A DNA stretch of 64,000 nt, taken from contig NZ_AP018549.1 of assembly GCF_003584685.1 (NCBI RefSeq), forward strand, positions 186,001-250,000. Direction: 5' to 3'. The notes beneath the pieces are model-generated. The model saw nothing but the letters and a program-made list of their open reading frames with translations, made no database searches and was not told where the DNA came from. Numbering within the stretch: the first letter of the stretch is position 1; every line of letters starts with the position of its first letter. The DNA comes from Lactobacillus paragasseri (lineage in GTDB: Bacteria; Bacillota; Bacilli; Lactobacillales; Lactobacillaceae). Of this stretch, positions 9,502 to 18,374 are shown piece after piece. The translations under genes were made by a program, and so were the position numbers.

Positions 9502-9711
9502 ATGGAATTTGTTTTAAAAGATCAATCAGTTCAATTTACTTTTGCAGGTGAAAAATACAGCAATGGTAAGAAAAACAGAATTTTGAAGAACGTTAAAAAG
9601 CAAGCTAGTGCTGAAGACGTGATGAAAGTTGGCAAGGCTTTGTCTAAATTGCAAAAAGATGATGGTATTAAAAGTGCTAGATTAATTTCTTATTCAGATA
9701 TTCAAGCTTAA
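9502..9711 (+). CDS. DUF1659 family small protein
   Basis: A 69-residue basic protein of the DUF1659 type (beta-rich N-terminus, then ILKNVKKQAS and a short helix). There is no membrane or export signal. An AGAGG site lies before the ATG. It is followed 45 bp later by a DUF2922 gene; this pairing recurs across Firmicutes and suggests the two small proteins act together. No biochemical role is established for either family. Confidence 0.8.
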   Translation: MEFVLKDQSVQFTFAGEKYSNGKKNRILKNVKKQASAEDVMKVGKALSKLQKDDGIKSARLISYSDIQA

Positions 9712-9756
9712 GAAATGAAAGAATAATATATAGAAAATTTTAAAGGAGAATTCAAA

Positions 9757-9996
9757 ATGACTACTACTAAAACTTTAAGACTTACATTTAAAAATGCTAA
9801 AAATAAAAAAGTAAACTTATCATTACCTGATGCAGCAGAAAATTTAACCGAAGAAGAGGTTAAAACTGCCATGAACGAAATCTGTGAAGCTAACTTGTTT
9901 GTCAAGGAAGAAGTTGATCAATATCAGGCTCCTTTATCTGCTCAATATGTTGAACGTACAGTTACTTCTGTGTTTGATGATAGTGAAAAGAATTAG
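9757..9996 (+). CDS. DUF2922 family small protein
   Basis: A 79-residue protein of the DUF2922 type, with the LRLTFKNAKNKKVNLSLP pattern near the N-terminus and a helical C-terminal half. It has a strong AAAGGAG ribosome site and is probably co-transcribed with the DUF1659 gene just upstream. A terminator follows at 10051. Function unknown; the pair lies directly upstream of two secreted wall hydrolases but is separated from them by that terminator. Confidence 0.82.
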   Translation: MTTTKTLRLTFKNAKNKKVNLSLPDAAENLTEEEVKTAMNEICEANLFVKEEVDQYQAPLSAQYVERTVTSVFDDSEKN

Positions 9997-10050
9997 AGCA
10001 ATATTTTATGAGATAAGGGTCTTAATTAAGTTATTAAATAAACTCTTAAA

Positions 10051-10079
10051 AGGGTAATGTTTCGGCATTACCTTTTTTA
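10051..10079 (+). terminator. Terminator of the DUF1659/DUF2922 operon
   Basis: A 7-bp stem GGTAATG/CATTACC (10053-10072) with a stable TTCGG-containing loop is followed by T6. Confidence 0.88.
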
Positions 10080-10136
10080 TTTTGAGACGAAAGTATGTAA
10101 TTTATGTTACTTTTTTATTTCAGAATGTCTGTTCGG

Positions 10137-10165
10137 TTGTATCTGACAACTTGCCACACTACAAT
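10137..10165 (+). promoter_or_regulatory. Promoter of the glucosaminidase gene
   Basis: TTGTAT (10137-10142), a 17-bp spacer and TACAAT (10160-10165) lie ~35 bp before the strong GGAGGGAG ribosome site of the gene at 10200. Confidence 0.6.
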
Positions 10166-10199
10166 AAAGGGTGTATGTAAATTGGAGGGAGTTTAAGCA

Positions 10200-12092
10200 A
10201 TGAAAAAAAGAACATTCACTGGTATTGCTACCGCGGCACTTATCACAACTGCCGGTATATCAGTTACCAACAACCTTAAACCAGAAAATCCATTAAAAAC
10301 TGGTGAAGGTACTGTTCAAGCTGCAACATATCAACAAGAATTTTTAAACAAAGCTATTCCAGCTGCTACAACTGCATCATCTAAGTATGGTACTTATACT
10401 TCAGTTATGCTTGCTCAAGCAGCGGTCGAATCAGCTTGGGGTCAATCAGGTTTGGCACAATCGCCTAATAATAACTTATTCGGTATTAAGGGCTCTTACA
10501 ATGGGCAATCAGTAAATATGAATACTGGTGAGTACGGCAGCAATGGTTATTACACTACTAACGCTGGATTTAGAAAGTATCCATCATATACTGAATCATT
10601 TGAAGATAATGGCTCTTTATTACGTAACCAAATGGGTAACTATTACTCTGGTACGTGGGTAGAAAATTCAAAGAACTACGCTCAAGCAACTCAAAATGGT
10701 TTACAAGGTAAGTATGCAACTGCACCAAACTATGCTCAGACACTTAATAGTGTTATTGCAGCTAATGGATTTGATAAGTACGATCCCGTTACCCAAGTTG
10801 TTAACGAAAATCGTACAGTTGCACAAACCACACCAATTATGAGTGCCCCAGTTGACGCTAGCGTTGGTACTCAAGTTGGTACTGCAAGAACTGGTCAAAA
10901 CGTAAATGTTACTAAGTACATCACTTATAACAATGGTGTTAAGCGTGCATATATTGGTACTGGCTGGATTAACGCACTTGCATTTAGTCCAATTACTACT
11001 AATACAACTACTAAGCAAAATACTGCCGCTAATACTAATAATCAAGCAAGTCAAGCAGTTAAGACGCCAGTAGCACAAACTCAACAAGTTAAGAGTCAAG
11101 CACCTGCAGCTCCAGTAAAAACTGCAACTGTAAAAGTAAAGAGTGCCGCTGAAGTTAAAACTCCAGTTCAAACTACCACTTTAAACGTTAAAACTGAAAA
11201 TAAAGCAGCACAACCTGTAAAGCAATTAGCTGTTTCATTAGCTGTTGCACCTAAGAAGGTTGAAGTTAAGAAGAACGTTGTGAAAGCTGAACCAGCTAAG
11301 ACAACTCCAGTAAAAACTGAAACTACTAAAACTGAAAACAAAGAAGTTAAGACTGCAACTCCAGTAGTTAAAACTACTGATACAGTTAAAAAAGTTGAAA
11401 CTCCAGCAGTTAAACCAGTTAAACCAGTTGAATCTGTAAAGAAGGAATCAACGCCAGTTGTTAAGACTACTCCAGTTACTGTAACTAAAGAAGCTGCAAA
11501 GACCACCGAAGCTCCAGTAGTTAAACCTAAGAAAGTTGAAGTTAAGGAAATTAAGACAACTCCAGTAACTACTAGTGCTAAAACTGTTGTAAAGCCTGTT
11601 CAAAGTTACCAAAGTGCAGTAACTACTGCTGCAAACAATAACTATGGTACTCAATGGATTAGTACTAATACTGCTCCTAAGGCTGCATCTACTGTTTTAA
11701 TTAAGGTTACTAAGACTGTTGATGTTTTATCAGCACCAGATGGTCAAAAATTAGACCAACAAGTTGAAGCTGGCTCAGAATTTGTTGTTATTGCTTCTAA
11801 GTACTACAATGGCAACTTATATTACGAAATTAGTAATGGTAAATGGATTATGGCAAAATATACTACTCAAGAAGCACAAATTACTGCAAAATCTGGTGTA
11901 TTAACTATTAATTCTAAGCCAGACTATGGTGTACCAGTATGGCGTGTTCCAGGTCAAGATCAAATTGCTGGTAAGTTCTTGAAAGACGGCTCAAGCTGGA
12001 GATACTTCCGTGTAGCAAACGTTCAAGGACAAACTTGGTATGACCTTGGCGGAAATCAATGGGTATCTGCCAAGTCTGTACTAGTTCGTTAA
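10200..12092 (+). CDS. Secreted N-acetylglucosaminidase (GH73) with SLAP-like repeats
   Basis: Wall hydrolase that would cut the glycan strands of peptidoglycan, exported by the Sec route. It is 630 residues long, with a signal peptide ending near VQA-AT (~42). The glucosaminidase domain spans ~45-200, with the probable catalytic Glu in AQAAVESAWGQSG and the NNLFGIKG motif. One SH3/SLAP-like module lies at ~200-265, a long Lys/Thr/Val/Pro linker at ~275-490, and two more SLAP-like modules to the C-terminus; these probably bind wall polymers. It is followed 56 bp later by a GH25 lysozyme gene, and together they form a wall-turnover locus. Autolysin or cell-separation enzyme is the likely role. 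Confidence 0.88.
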   Translation: MKKRTFTGIATAALITTAGISVTNNLKPENPLKTGEGTVQAATYQQEFLNKAIPAATTASSKYGTYTSVMLAQAAVESAWGQSGLAQSPNNNLFGIKGSYNGQSVNMNTGEYGSNGYYTTNAGFRKYPSYTESFEDNGSLLRNQMGNYYSGTWVENSKNYAQATQNGLQGKYATAPNYAQTLNSVIAANGFDKYDPVTQVVNENRTVAQTTPIMSAPVDASVGTQVGTARTGQNVNVTKYITYNNGVKRAYIGTGWINALAFSPITTNTTTKQNTAANTNNQASQAVKTPVAQTQQVKSQAPAAPVKTATVKVKSAAEVKTPVQTTTLNVKTENKAAQPVKQLAVSLAVAPKKVEVKKNVVKAEPAKTTPVKTETTKTENKEVKTATPVVKTTDTVKKVETPAVKPVKPVESVKKESTPVVKTTPVTVTKEAAKTTEAPVVKPKKVEVKEIKTTPVTTSAKTVVKPVQSYQSAVTTAANNNYGTQWISTNTAPKAASTVLIKVTKTVDVLSAPDGQKLDQQVEAGSEFVVIASKYYNGNLYYEISNGKWIMAKYTTQEAQITAKSGVLTINSKPDYGVPVWRVPGQDQIAGKFLKDGSSWRYFRVANVQGQTWYDLGGNQWVSAKSVLVR

Positions 12093-12148
12093 TGTATAAA
12101 TTGGGATAGAATTTAATTCATTAAAATTTTTTGGAGGAGAAGTTTTTA

Positions 12149-14527
12149 ATGCGTTCAACAAATAAAAGATTTATTAGTGCATTGGCTTGTGCTAGTGCTA
12201 TGACAGCTTTGGCAATTGCTGATCCAATGGGTATTACTAAGACCCATCAAGTAGTACAGGCCGCAACTGATAATGTACCTGCAAGATCTGCAGGTGTGGA
12301 TGTTTCAAGCTGGCAAGGTACTAATTTGACTCAACAAGCTAAGTCAGGTGCTAAATTTGCTGTAGTTAAAGTATCTGAAAGTACAAACTACCAAAACCCA
12401 CATGCTCAAGGTCAAATTAATAATGCTGAACAAAACAATATGATGCCAATGGGTTACCACTATGCTCACTTTGGTGCTGATAGCAACAGAGCTGTTCAAG
12501 AAGGTAATTATGCTGTTAATTCAGCTCAACAAGCTGGTTTGCCACAAGGTTCATATTTAGCAGCTGACTGGGAACAAGATGCACATAACAACACTAACGG
12601 TGGTCGTGAAGCAAGTGCTAACGCAATTACTAGCTTTATGGATACTGTTCACAATGGTGGCTATAACCCAATGCTTTATTCAAGTGAATGGTTATTAAAG
12701 GCTAAGGTTGATACTAACAAGGTTACTCAAAAGTATCCAAATTCATTATGGGTAGCTTCTTATAAAACTATGGGTCGTCAAGATCAACCTGACTATAACT
12801 ACTTCCCATCAATGAATAATGTTGCTATTTGGCAGTATACTCAAAATTGGCGTGGTCAAAACGTTGACGGAAATGTTAACGTACTCCCTCTTTCAAATAA
12901 GAGTAACAACGCTAGCCAAGCTAACACCAACACTTTGAACGTTCATACTAATGGCCAAAGCAGTAGTCAAGCCCCTTCGAATCCATTTGTTAATACTTCT
13001 AACAAGGCAGTTAATACTAACTGGGTTAAACAAGAAGGTACTTTCACTACTGGTGGTGCAATTAACTTGAGAACAGGTGCAAGTACTAATAGTAGTGTCA
13101 TTGCTCAACTTCCAGCAAACAGTGAAGTTAAATACGATGCTTATAGCACTAGGGGTAACTACACATGGTTAAGACAGCCACGTGCTAACAACCAATATGG
13201 CTACTTAGTGGGACGCGCAAATGGTCAAGATTGGGGTACTTTTAAAGTTGCTCCAGTTACTAACCATGTAACTAAACCAACTACTAACACTGTTAAGCCA
13301 GCTAACAAGCCAAGTCAACCAGTACACGTAAATACAAACAATAATGTAAACAATAACTGGACTAAGCAAAACGGTGTATTTATTACCGGTGGAGCAATTA
13401 ACTTAAGAACAGGTGCAAGCACCAATAGTAAGGTAATTGCATTATTACCAACCAATACTGAAATTAAATACGATGCTTACCGTACTGAAGGCCAATATAC
13501 ATGGTTGAGACAGCCACGTGCAAATGGTCAATACGGTTATTTAGTAGGACGTGATAATGGTCGTGCATGGGGCACTTTCAAAGCAGGCTCTGCTGTTGCA
13601 ACTAAACCAGCAACTAATAATAAGCCAGCTCAAAAACCAGCAACTAACAATAGTGACTGGACTAAGCAAAACGGTGTATTTATCACAGGCGGCGCAATTA
13701 ACTTAAGAACAGGTGCAAGCACTAACAGCAAGGTAATTGCATTACTTCCAACAAACACTGAAATTAAGTACGATGCTTACCGTACTACTGGTCAATACAC
13801 ATGGTTGAGACAACCACGTGCTAACGGTCAATACGGTTACTTAGTAGGACGTAACAACGGCAATGCATGGGGTACTTTCAAAGCAGGTTCTGCTGCAGCA
13901 AGTAAGCCAGCAACAAATAATAAGCCTGCACAAAACACTAACAAGCCAAGTCAACCAGTACACACTAATACAAGCAATAATGTAAATAGTAACTGGACTA
14001 AGCAAAATGGCGTATTTATCACAGGCGGCGCAATCAACTTAAGAACAGGTGCAAGCACTAACAGTAAGGTAATTGCATTATTGCCAACAAATACTGAAAT
14101 TAAGTACGATGCTTACCGTACTACTGGTCAATACACATGGTTAAGACAACCACGTGCAAATGGCCAATACGGTTACTTAGTAGGACGTAACGACGGCAAT
14201 GCATGGGGCACTTTCAAAGCAGGTTCTGCTAAGGCTACAACTCCTGTTGTTCGCCAAAATACTCAAAAAGTAGTAGCTACAACTAACAATAATGCTACTT
14301 GGACTAAGCAAAACGGTACTTTCATTACCGGTGGCGCAATCAATTTGAGAACAGGTGCAAGTACCAAGAGTCCAATTATTGAAACTTTACCAATCAACAC
14401 TGTAATTAAGTATGATGCTTACTACCGTGCTGGTAAATATGTATGGTTAAGACAACCACGTGCCAACGGTCAATACGGCTATTTAGTAGGTCGTTTAAAC
14501 AACCAAGCATGGGGAACTTACAGATAG
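12149..14527 (+). CDS. Secreted GH25 lysozyme (muramidase) with five SH3b repeats
   Basis: A 792-residue N-acetylmuramidase. The ATG at 12149 is chosen because the GGAGGAG ribosome site (12133-12139) overlaps the earlier in-frame TTG. A signal peptide (cleavage near VQA-AT) precedes the GH25 domain (~45-250). That domain has the GVDVSSWQG motif and the catalytic-pair motif DWE. Five SH3b modules follow, each with a GGAINLRTGAS motif and separated by Asn/Pro/Lys linkers; they probably bind peptidoglycan. Modules 2-4 are nearly identical. The gene lies directly downstream of the GH73 gene, with no terminator seen between them, and ends at a strong terminator. Confidence 0.9.
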   Translation: MRSTNKRFISALACASAMTALAIADPMGITKTHQVVQAATDNVPARSAGVDVSSWQGTNLTQQAKSGAKFAVVKVSESTNYQNPHAQGQINNAEQNNMMPMGYHYAHFGADSNRAVQEGNYAVNSAQQAGLPQGSYLAADWEQDAHNNTNGGREASANAITSFMDTVHNGGYNPMLYSSEWLLKAKVDTNKVTQKYPNSLWVASYKTMGRQDQPDYNYFPSMNNVAIWQYTQNWRGQNVDGNVNVLPLSNKSNNASQANTNTLNVHTNGQSSSQAPSNPFVNTSNKAVNTNWVKQEGTFTTGGAINLRTGASTNSSVIAQLPANSEVKYDAYSTRGNYTWLRQPRANNQYGYLVGRANGQDWGTFKVAPVTNHVTKPTTNTVKPANKPSQPVHVNTNNNVNNNWTKQNGVFITGGAINLRTGASTNSKVIALLPTNTEIKYDAYRTEGQYTWLRQPRANGQYGYLVGRDNGRAWGTFKAGSAVATKPATNNKPAQKPATNNSDWTKQNGVFITGGAINLRTGASTNSKVIALLPTNTEIKYDAYRTTGQYTWLRQPRANGQYGYLVGRNNGNAWGTFKAGSAAASKPATNNKPAQNTNKPSQPVHTNTSNNVNSNWTKQNGVFITGGAINLRTGASTNSKVIALLPTNTEIKYDAYRTTGQYTWLRQPRANGQYGYLVGRNDGNAWGTFKAGSAKATTPVVRQNTQKVVATTNNNATWTKQNGTFITGGAINLRTGASTKSPIIETLPINTVIKYDAYYRAGKYVWLRQPRANGQYGYLVGRLNNQAWGTYR
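13019..14526 (+). repeat. Five tandem SH3b-coding repeats
   Basis: Units start near 13019, 13355, 13655, 13991 and 14297, each ~227 bp plus a variable linker; spacing alternates about 336/300/336/306. Units 2, 3 and 4 are almost identical at DNA level, and even their linkers share blocks. This points to recent duplication and makes the array prone to copy-number change. Confidence 0.88.
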
Positions 14528-14552
14528 TTTTCAAAAATAAATGAATAACTTG

Positions 14553-14589
14553 AAAAGACATGATCCGAATAGGAATCATGTCTTTTTTG
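14553..14589 (+). terminator. Terminator after the lysozyme gene
   Basis: An AAAAGACATGAT arm and its complement form a ~12-bp stem, with an inner CC/GG pair and T6 after it. Confidence 0.88.
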
Positions 14590-14629
14590 TCTTATAATAA
14601 ATTATGAAAAAAGTATGGAGGACATAGTT

Positions 14630-15445
14630 TTGATTTATACAGTAACTTTAGATCCTAGCGAAAGTGTAGTAGGTAAGGGAATTAATATTTCACTTGTTTT
14701 AAAGAAATTAGGTATTGAATCGATTGCAACTGGTATTGTGAATCATAAAAACGTAGAACAAGTTGCAGAAGAACTTGATAAAGCAGAGATTGAAAATCAA
14801 TTTATTGAACAAAAGCGTGGAATTAAGATCACCGCTAAAAATCAACAAAAGTTATTAGATTATTTGAAAGTCTTAAAAGCCGGCGACATTTTAGTTATTG
14901 CCGGTGGTTTTGCCAAAGGAATTGATCCAGTTTACTTAACCGATCTTGCTAAAGTAGCTGATAAAAAGGCAGCAGGCTTAGTAGTGGATGTTCCTTATGA
15001 AAACGTACTTGATATCTTACCAATGAATCCTTTATTGATTAAGCCAAATGAAACGGAATTAAAGCATTGGTTTGAAAAAGATAATCAAAAGGTAACTACG
15101 AAAGAATTAATTAATATGGCGCATGACTTAGTAGTTAAGGGTGCACAGCATGTTCTTTTGTCTTTAGGTGCAAATGGCGCTGCAATTGTTAATATGATGG
15201 ATGCCCTGATGGCACATGCACCTGAAATTGAAGAAGTAGTTGATAGTACGGGTAGTGGTGATGCGCTCCTTGGTACTTTTCTTGCTGGGATGCTAAAAGG
15301 CTATATGCCAGTTAAAAATTTGTCAGATGCAATCGCAGCAGGAAGCGATACAGCTCGAAGCGACTGGCTTACTGATTTTAGAACTACACCAGCACTTCAA
15401 AAGCAGGTAATTGCAAGACGTATTACCTTTGAAGAAGCAGAATAA
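14630..15445 (+). CDS. PfkB-family sugar-phosphate kinase-like protein lacking the N-terminal lid
   Basis: Looks like the 1-phosphofructokinase/tagatose-6-phosphate kinase branch: N-terminus IYTVTLDPS, then GKGINIS, NPLLIKPNETEL and the catalytic-base motif DSTGSGDALLGTFLAG. The start is TTG at 14630, 8 bases after GGAGG; the upstream ATG (14615) overlaps that site. At 271 residues it is ~35 shorter than relatives. The piece between TLDPS and GKGIN (normally ~25-30 residues carrying the substrate Asp and the lid strands) is absent, and the usual TRINIK region is also changed. The ATP side is intact, but normal sugar binding is doubtful. It sits alone between terminators. Confidence 0.75.
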   Translation: MIYTVTLDPSESVVGKGINISLVLKKLGIESIATGIVNHKNVEQVAEELDKAEIENQFIEQKRGIKITAKNQQKLLDYLKVLKAGDILVIAGGFAKGIDPVYLTDLAKVADKKAAGLVVDVPYENVLDILPMNPLLIKPNETELKHWFEKDNQKVTTKELINMAHDLVVKGAQHVLLSLGANGAAIVNMMDALMAHAPEIEEVVDSTGSGDALLGTFLAGMLKGYMPVKNLSDAIAAGSDTARSDWLTDFRTTPALQKQVIARRITFEEAE

Positions 15446-15447
15446 AG

Positions 15448-15484
15448 AAAATAAGTTGGCTTTTTAGGGCCGACTTATTTTTTG
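15448..15484 (+). terminator. Terminator after the PfkB-like gene
   Basis: AAATAAGTTGGC pairs with the complementary arm ending GACTTATTT, with a 7-nt loop and a T run after it. Confidence 0.85.
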
Positions 15485-15534
15485 ATGCTTTTTTTAGTAT
15501 AATGACAGTAATTTTATAATAAGGGAGAAGAAAA

Positions 15535-17361
15535 GTGGACTTATCTCTATTTATTGTTAGTCTAGCTGCTCTAGTTATTCCAATTATTATGGCACGGTTC
15601 AAGATCAATGCTATTCCAACTGCCGTTGCTGAAATTGTAACTGGAATAATTTTAGGTAAGAGCTTATTAAATACAATTAAAATTACCAGTAGCGTATCAC
15701 TTCTATCGAATTTAGGCGTGATATTACTGATGTTTCTATCTGGAATGGAAATCAATTTTGACTTATTCAAGAAAAAAGATTTACCTGATACTAAGCAAAG
15801 TAGCATTAATCCAGCTCGGATAGCAGTTTTTTCTTTCGCAATGATTACAGCTATGGCACTTATTTTAGCTGAGGTATTAAAATTAATCGGACTCTTTAGC
15901 GATGTAATGCTAGCAATGATCATCTTTATGACTGTAGCTTTAGGAGTGGTTATTGCAACCTTAAAAGAAAAAGAAATCTTATCTCGTCCAATTGGACAAA
16001 CAATTTTACTAACAGCAGTTTTAGGAGAAGTAATACCATTACTGCTTTTAACTATCTATGCTTCGATTAATGGTGGTAATGCAGGAAAATTATGGTTAAT
16101 CATTTTATTATTCCTAGTGGCAATTCTTCTACTAAAAAGATTTAAACAGCCATATCAGTGGTTTAACCGAATATCTAAATCTACTACGCAATTGGATATT
16201 AGACTAGCCTTTTTCTTAATTTTCACTTTAGTGACAGTTGCCGAACGAGTAGGTGCTGAAAATATTCTTGGAGCCTTCTTAGCCGGAATGGTTATGAAAT
16301 TACTTGAACCAAGCGAAGCAACGATGGATAAATTAACTTCTATTGGTTATGGCTTTTTTATTCCAATTTTCTTTATTACAACTGGTGTTAAGCTAGATCT
16401 TAAGACTTTAATCACTAATCCGAATGCCTTAATGTTAATTCCAGTTTTGGTTTTATTCCTGCTTTTATCAAAGCTGCCAATCTTTTTAGTTTATGTTCGT
16501 AGCTTTAATAAGCGTAATAGTATTGCAGGAACATTTTTAATTATGACTACGATTACGATCGTGCTTCCAACTTTAGAAGTTGCTCGTAAGTTAAATGCAA
16601 TTACAGAAACTCAATCAGATGCCTTTATTTTAGCAGCCGTTGTGGTATGTATTTTAGGACCAATTTTGTTTAACTCAATCTTTAAGCTGACTAAAGAAGA
16701 TAAGATTAAGCAAAGAGTTGTTATTATGGGGACAAATGTGATGACTGTACCGGTTGCGCAGGAATTACATGATAACTGGTACGACGTTCTTTTAGTAACT
16801 CATAAGCAAGAAAATTATGATACTTATAAGAGTAAGGTCGCTAATTTAAAGTTGATTTCAAGTCTTGAAGAAACTTGTTTAGAAAAAGCCGGCGTCTTTA
16901 ACTGTGATATTTTGGTAGCTGGATTTATTGAAGATGAATTAAACCGTAAAATTGCTCGAATGGCTAAAGAACATGGCGTTCAAAGAGTAATTGCAAGTCA
17001 AGAGCGACCAAAGCCAGAAACAATTAAGAACTTAACCAATGAAAAGATTGAAATCTATAATCTCTTTAATGTTCAAACTTCAGTTTTACGTGCTTTGATT
17101 GAATCGCCATCTATTCTAAGAATTCTAACTGATACTAAGAATGGTCTTTTTGAAGTTACGGTTAGAAATCATAAATATGCTGGTCAAAAGTTGATGAATC
17201 TTGACTTTATTGAACAAATGACGGTAAGTCGAATTTGGAGAAATGGTACTTGGTTAGTACCGCATGGTAATACGATTATTGAAACTGGTGATCATTTGAT
17301 CTTTACAGCTAAAGGTGAAGATGCAGAAAGAGTACGAGAAGAACTAGGAAGAAAAAATTAA
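15535..17361 (+). CDS. Kef/CPA2-type monovalent cation:proton antiporter with TrkA domains
   Basis: Membrane exchanger of Na+ or K+ for H+. The 608-residue protein has ~12-13 hydrophobic segments over residues 1-385 of the Na_H_exchanger type. A RCK/TrkA-N-like segment (~395-510; starts RVVIMGTNVMTVPVAQEL) and a TrkA-C-like tail (~525-605) follow. The nucleotide-binding glycines are poorly kept, so ligand gating may have changed. The start is GTG after GGGAGAAG; an upstream TATAAT lies at 15498-15503. It is a single-gene unit; pH or salt homeostasis is the likely role, and the ion cannot be read from sequence. Confidence 0.85.
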   Translation: MDLSLFIVSLAALVIPIIMARFKINAIPTAVAEIVTGIILGKSLLNTIKITSSVSLLSNLGVILLMFLSGMEINFDLFKKKDLPDTKQSSINPARIAVFSFAMITAMALILAEVLKLIGLFSDVMLAMIIFMTVALGVVIATLKEKEILSRPIGQTILLTAVLGEVIPLLLLTIYASINGGNAGKLWLIILLFLVAILLLKRFKQPYQWFNRISKSTTQLDIRLAFFLIFTLVTVAERVGAENILGAFLAGMVMKLLEPSEATMDKLTSIGYGFFIPIFFITTGVKLDLKTLITNPNALMLIPVLVLFLLLSKLPIFLVYVRSFNKRNSIAGTFLIMTTITIVLPTLEVARKLNAITETQSDAFILAAVVVCILGPILFNSIFKLTKEDKIKQRVVIMGTNVMTVPVAQELHDNWYDVLLVTHKQENYDTYKSKVANLKLISSLEETCLEKAGVFNCDILVAGFIEDELNRKIARMAKEHGVQRVIASQERPKPETIKNLTNEKIEIYNLFNVQTSVLRALIESPSILRILTDTKNGLFEVTVRNHKYAGQKLMNLDFIEQMTVSRIWRNGTWLVPHGNTIIETGDHLIFTAKGEDAERVREELGRKN

Positions 17362-17368
17362 TAAAATA

Positions 17369-17399
17369 AAAGGGCAGGATTTTAATTCCTGTCCTTTTG
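17369..17399. terminator. Bidirectional terminator (antiporter / oxidoreductase)
   Basis: AAAAGGGCAGGA and TCCTGTCCTTTT arms form a stem with a TTTTAA-type loop, placed between two convergent genes. Confidence 0.85.
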
Positions 17400-17400
17400 G

Positions 17401-18363
17401 TTAACGTTGACTTTTAGCTTCTTGTAAAACAGATAAGGTATTTAAACTATGGACAAAGGCGTGATCAGCTTCTTTGAACTTATGCTGATCAATAATTTTA
17501 GTAAATTCAATAAATTCAGCCACCATTCGGTGAGAATACTTATTGTTGTTGATAACTTTAACTTCTTGTCCTTTTAATTGCATTCCGACTTTAGGTATTT
17601 CATTAGGATGACCATAAATAATAAGTGCACCTTTTTCACCTTCAATAGTGCTGACATTAGGTGAAAAACTGTCTTTAGCGGCGATTGAACTAGCTTGTTT
17701 GTCAGAATAACTGAGGTGCAGGATGCCTGAGGTGTCGATATTTTTCTGCATTGTAGGGAAATAATTGATAGATTCTGGCTTACCAAATAACTTGATAATA
17801 ATATGCAAATTGTAAATTCCTAGATCCATCAAAGCGCCACCGTCTTTTTTAGGATCAAAGGCTGGTTGAATATCTCCAGCTAGAAAGGCATCATAACGGC
17901 TAGAATATTGAGTGTAATTAAGGTTAACTACGTGAATTGGAGCAATTTTATCTAGATTTTCTTCGATAAATTTAAAGTTTTCTAAATAAATGTTAGTTAT
18001 GGCTTCAATAATGATCAGCTTCTTTTGATCAGCGATTGCTTTTAATTTTCTTGCTTCATCAACAGTTGCAACAAAAGGCTTTTCGCAAATAACATTTTTA
18101 CCTGCTTCAAGGGCTTCTTTTGAAATAGAAAAGTGCAAACTGTTTGGTACCGCTACATAAACAGTATCAACATCAGGATCATTAAATAAGTCAGCATTAT
18201 TATCGTACAATTTATTAATCTGATACTCTTTTTGTAAATCTAGGCCAATTTTATGACTTCTCTTAGTAGTTGCAAGAGCTGTAAGTTCGAGATCGGGAAT
18301 TTGATCAGCAATTGTTAGAAAATCATGGACAATTTTTCCAGAACCAATAATACCTAATTTCAT
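17401..18363 (-). CDS. Gfo/Idh/MocA-family NAD(P)-dependent oxidoreductase
   Basis: A 320-residue cytoplasmic dehydrogenase-type protein. The N-terminal Rossmann motif is GIIGSGKIVHDF (~4-15), and the family Lys lies in CEKPF (~93-97). GGALMDLGIYNLH (~175-187) marks the start of the C-terminal alpha/beta domain. The family oxidises or reduces sugars, inositols or dihydrodiols; the substrate is not deducible. It has an AAAGGAG site and starts 11 bp after an exported-protein gene, forming the last cistron of a three-gene minus-strand operon (20006 to 17401). Confidence 0.88.
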   Translation of the reverse strand: MKLGIIGSGKIVHDFLTIADQIPDLELTALATTKRSHKIGLDLQKEYQINKLYDNNADLFNDPDVDTVYVAVPNSLHFSISKEALEAGKNVICEKPFVATVDEARKLKAIADQKKLIIIEAITNIYLENFKFIEENLDKIAPIHVVNLNYTQYSSRYDAFLAGDIQPAFDPKKDGGALMDLGIYNLHIIIKLFGKPESINYFPTMQKNIDTSGILHLSYSDKQASSIAAKDSFSPNVSTIEGEKGALIIYGHPNEIPKVGMQLKGQEVKVINNNKYSHRMVAEFIEFTKIIDQHKFKEADHAFVHSLNTLSVLQEAKSQR

Positions 18364-18374
18364 AAGTTTCTCCT

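Noticed and set aside
10701-11654. Minus-strand ORFs opposite the glucosaminidase gene
   Set aside because: They are shadows of the low-complexity Lys/Thr/Val linker; no ribosome sites, and Cys/Ser/Leu-rich nonsense composition.
12131-12148. Longer start (TTG at 12131) of the GH25 lysozyme
   Set aside because: Those bases are the GGAGGAG ribosome site itself; the ATG at 12149 starts a normal signal peptide.
13019-14526. CRISPR-like array
   Set aside because: The regular repeats are in-frame SH3b protein modules of ~227 bp, not short repeats with spacers.
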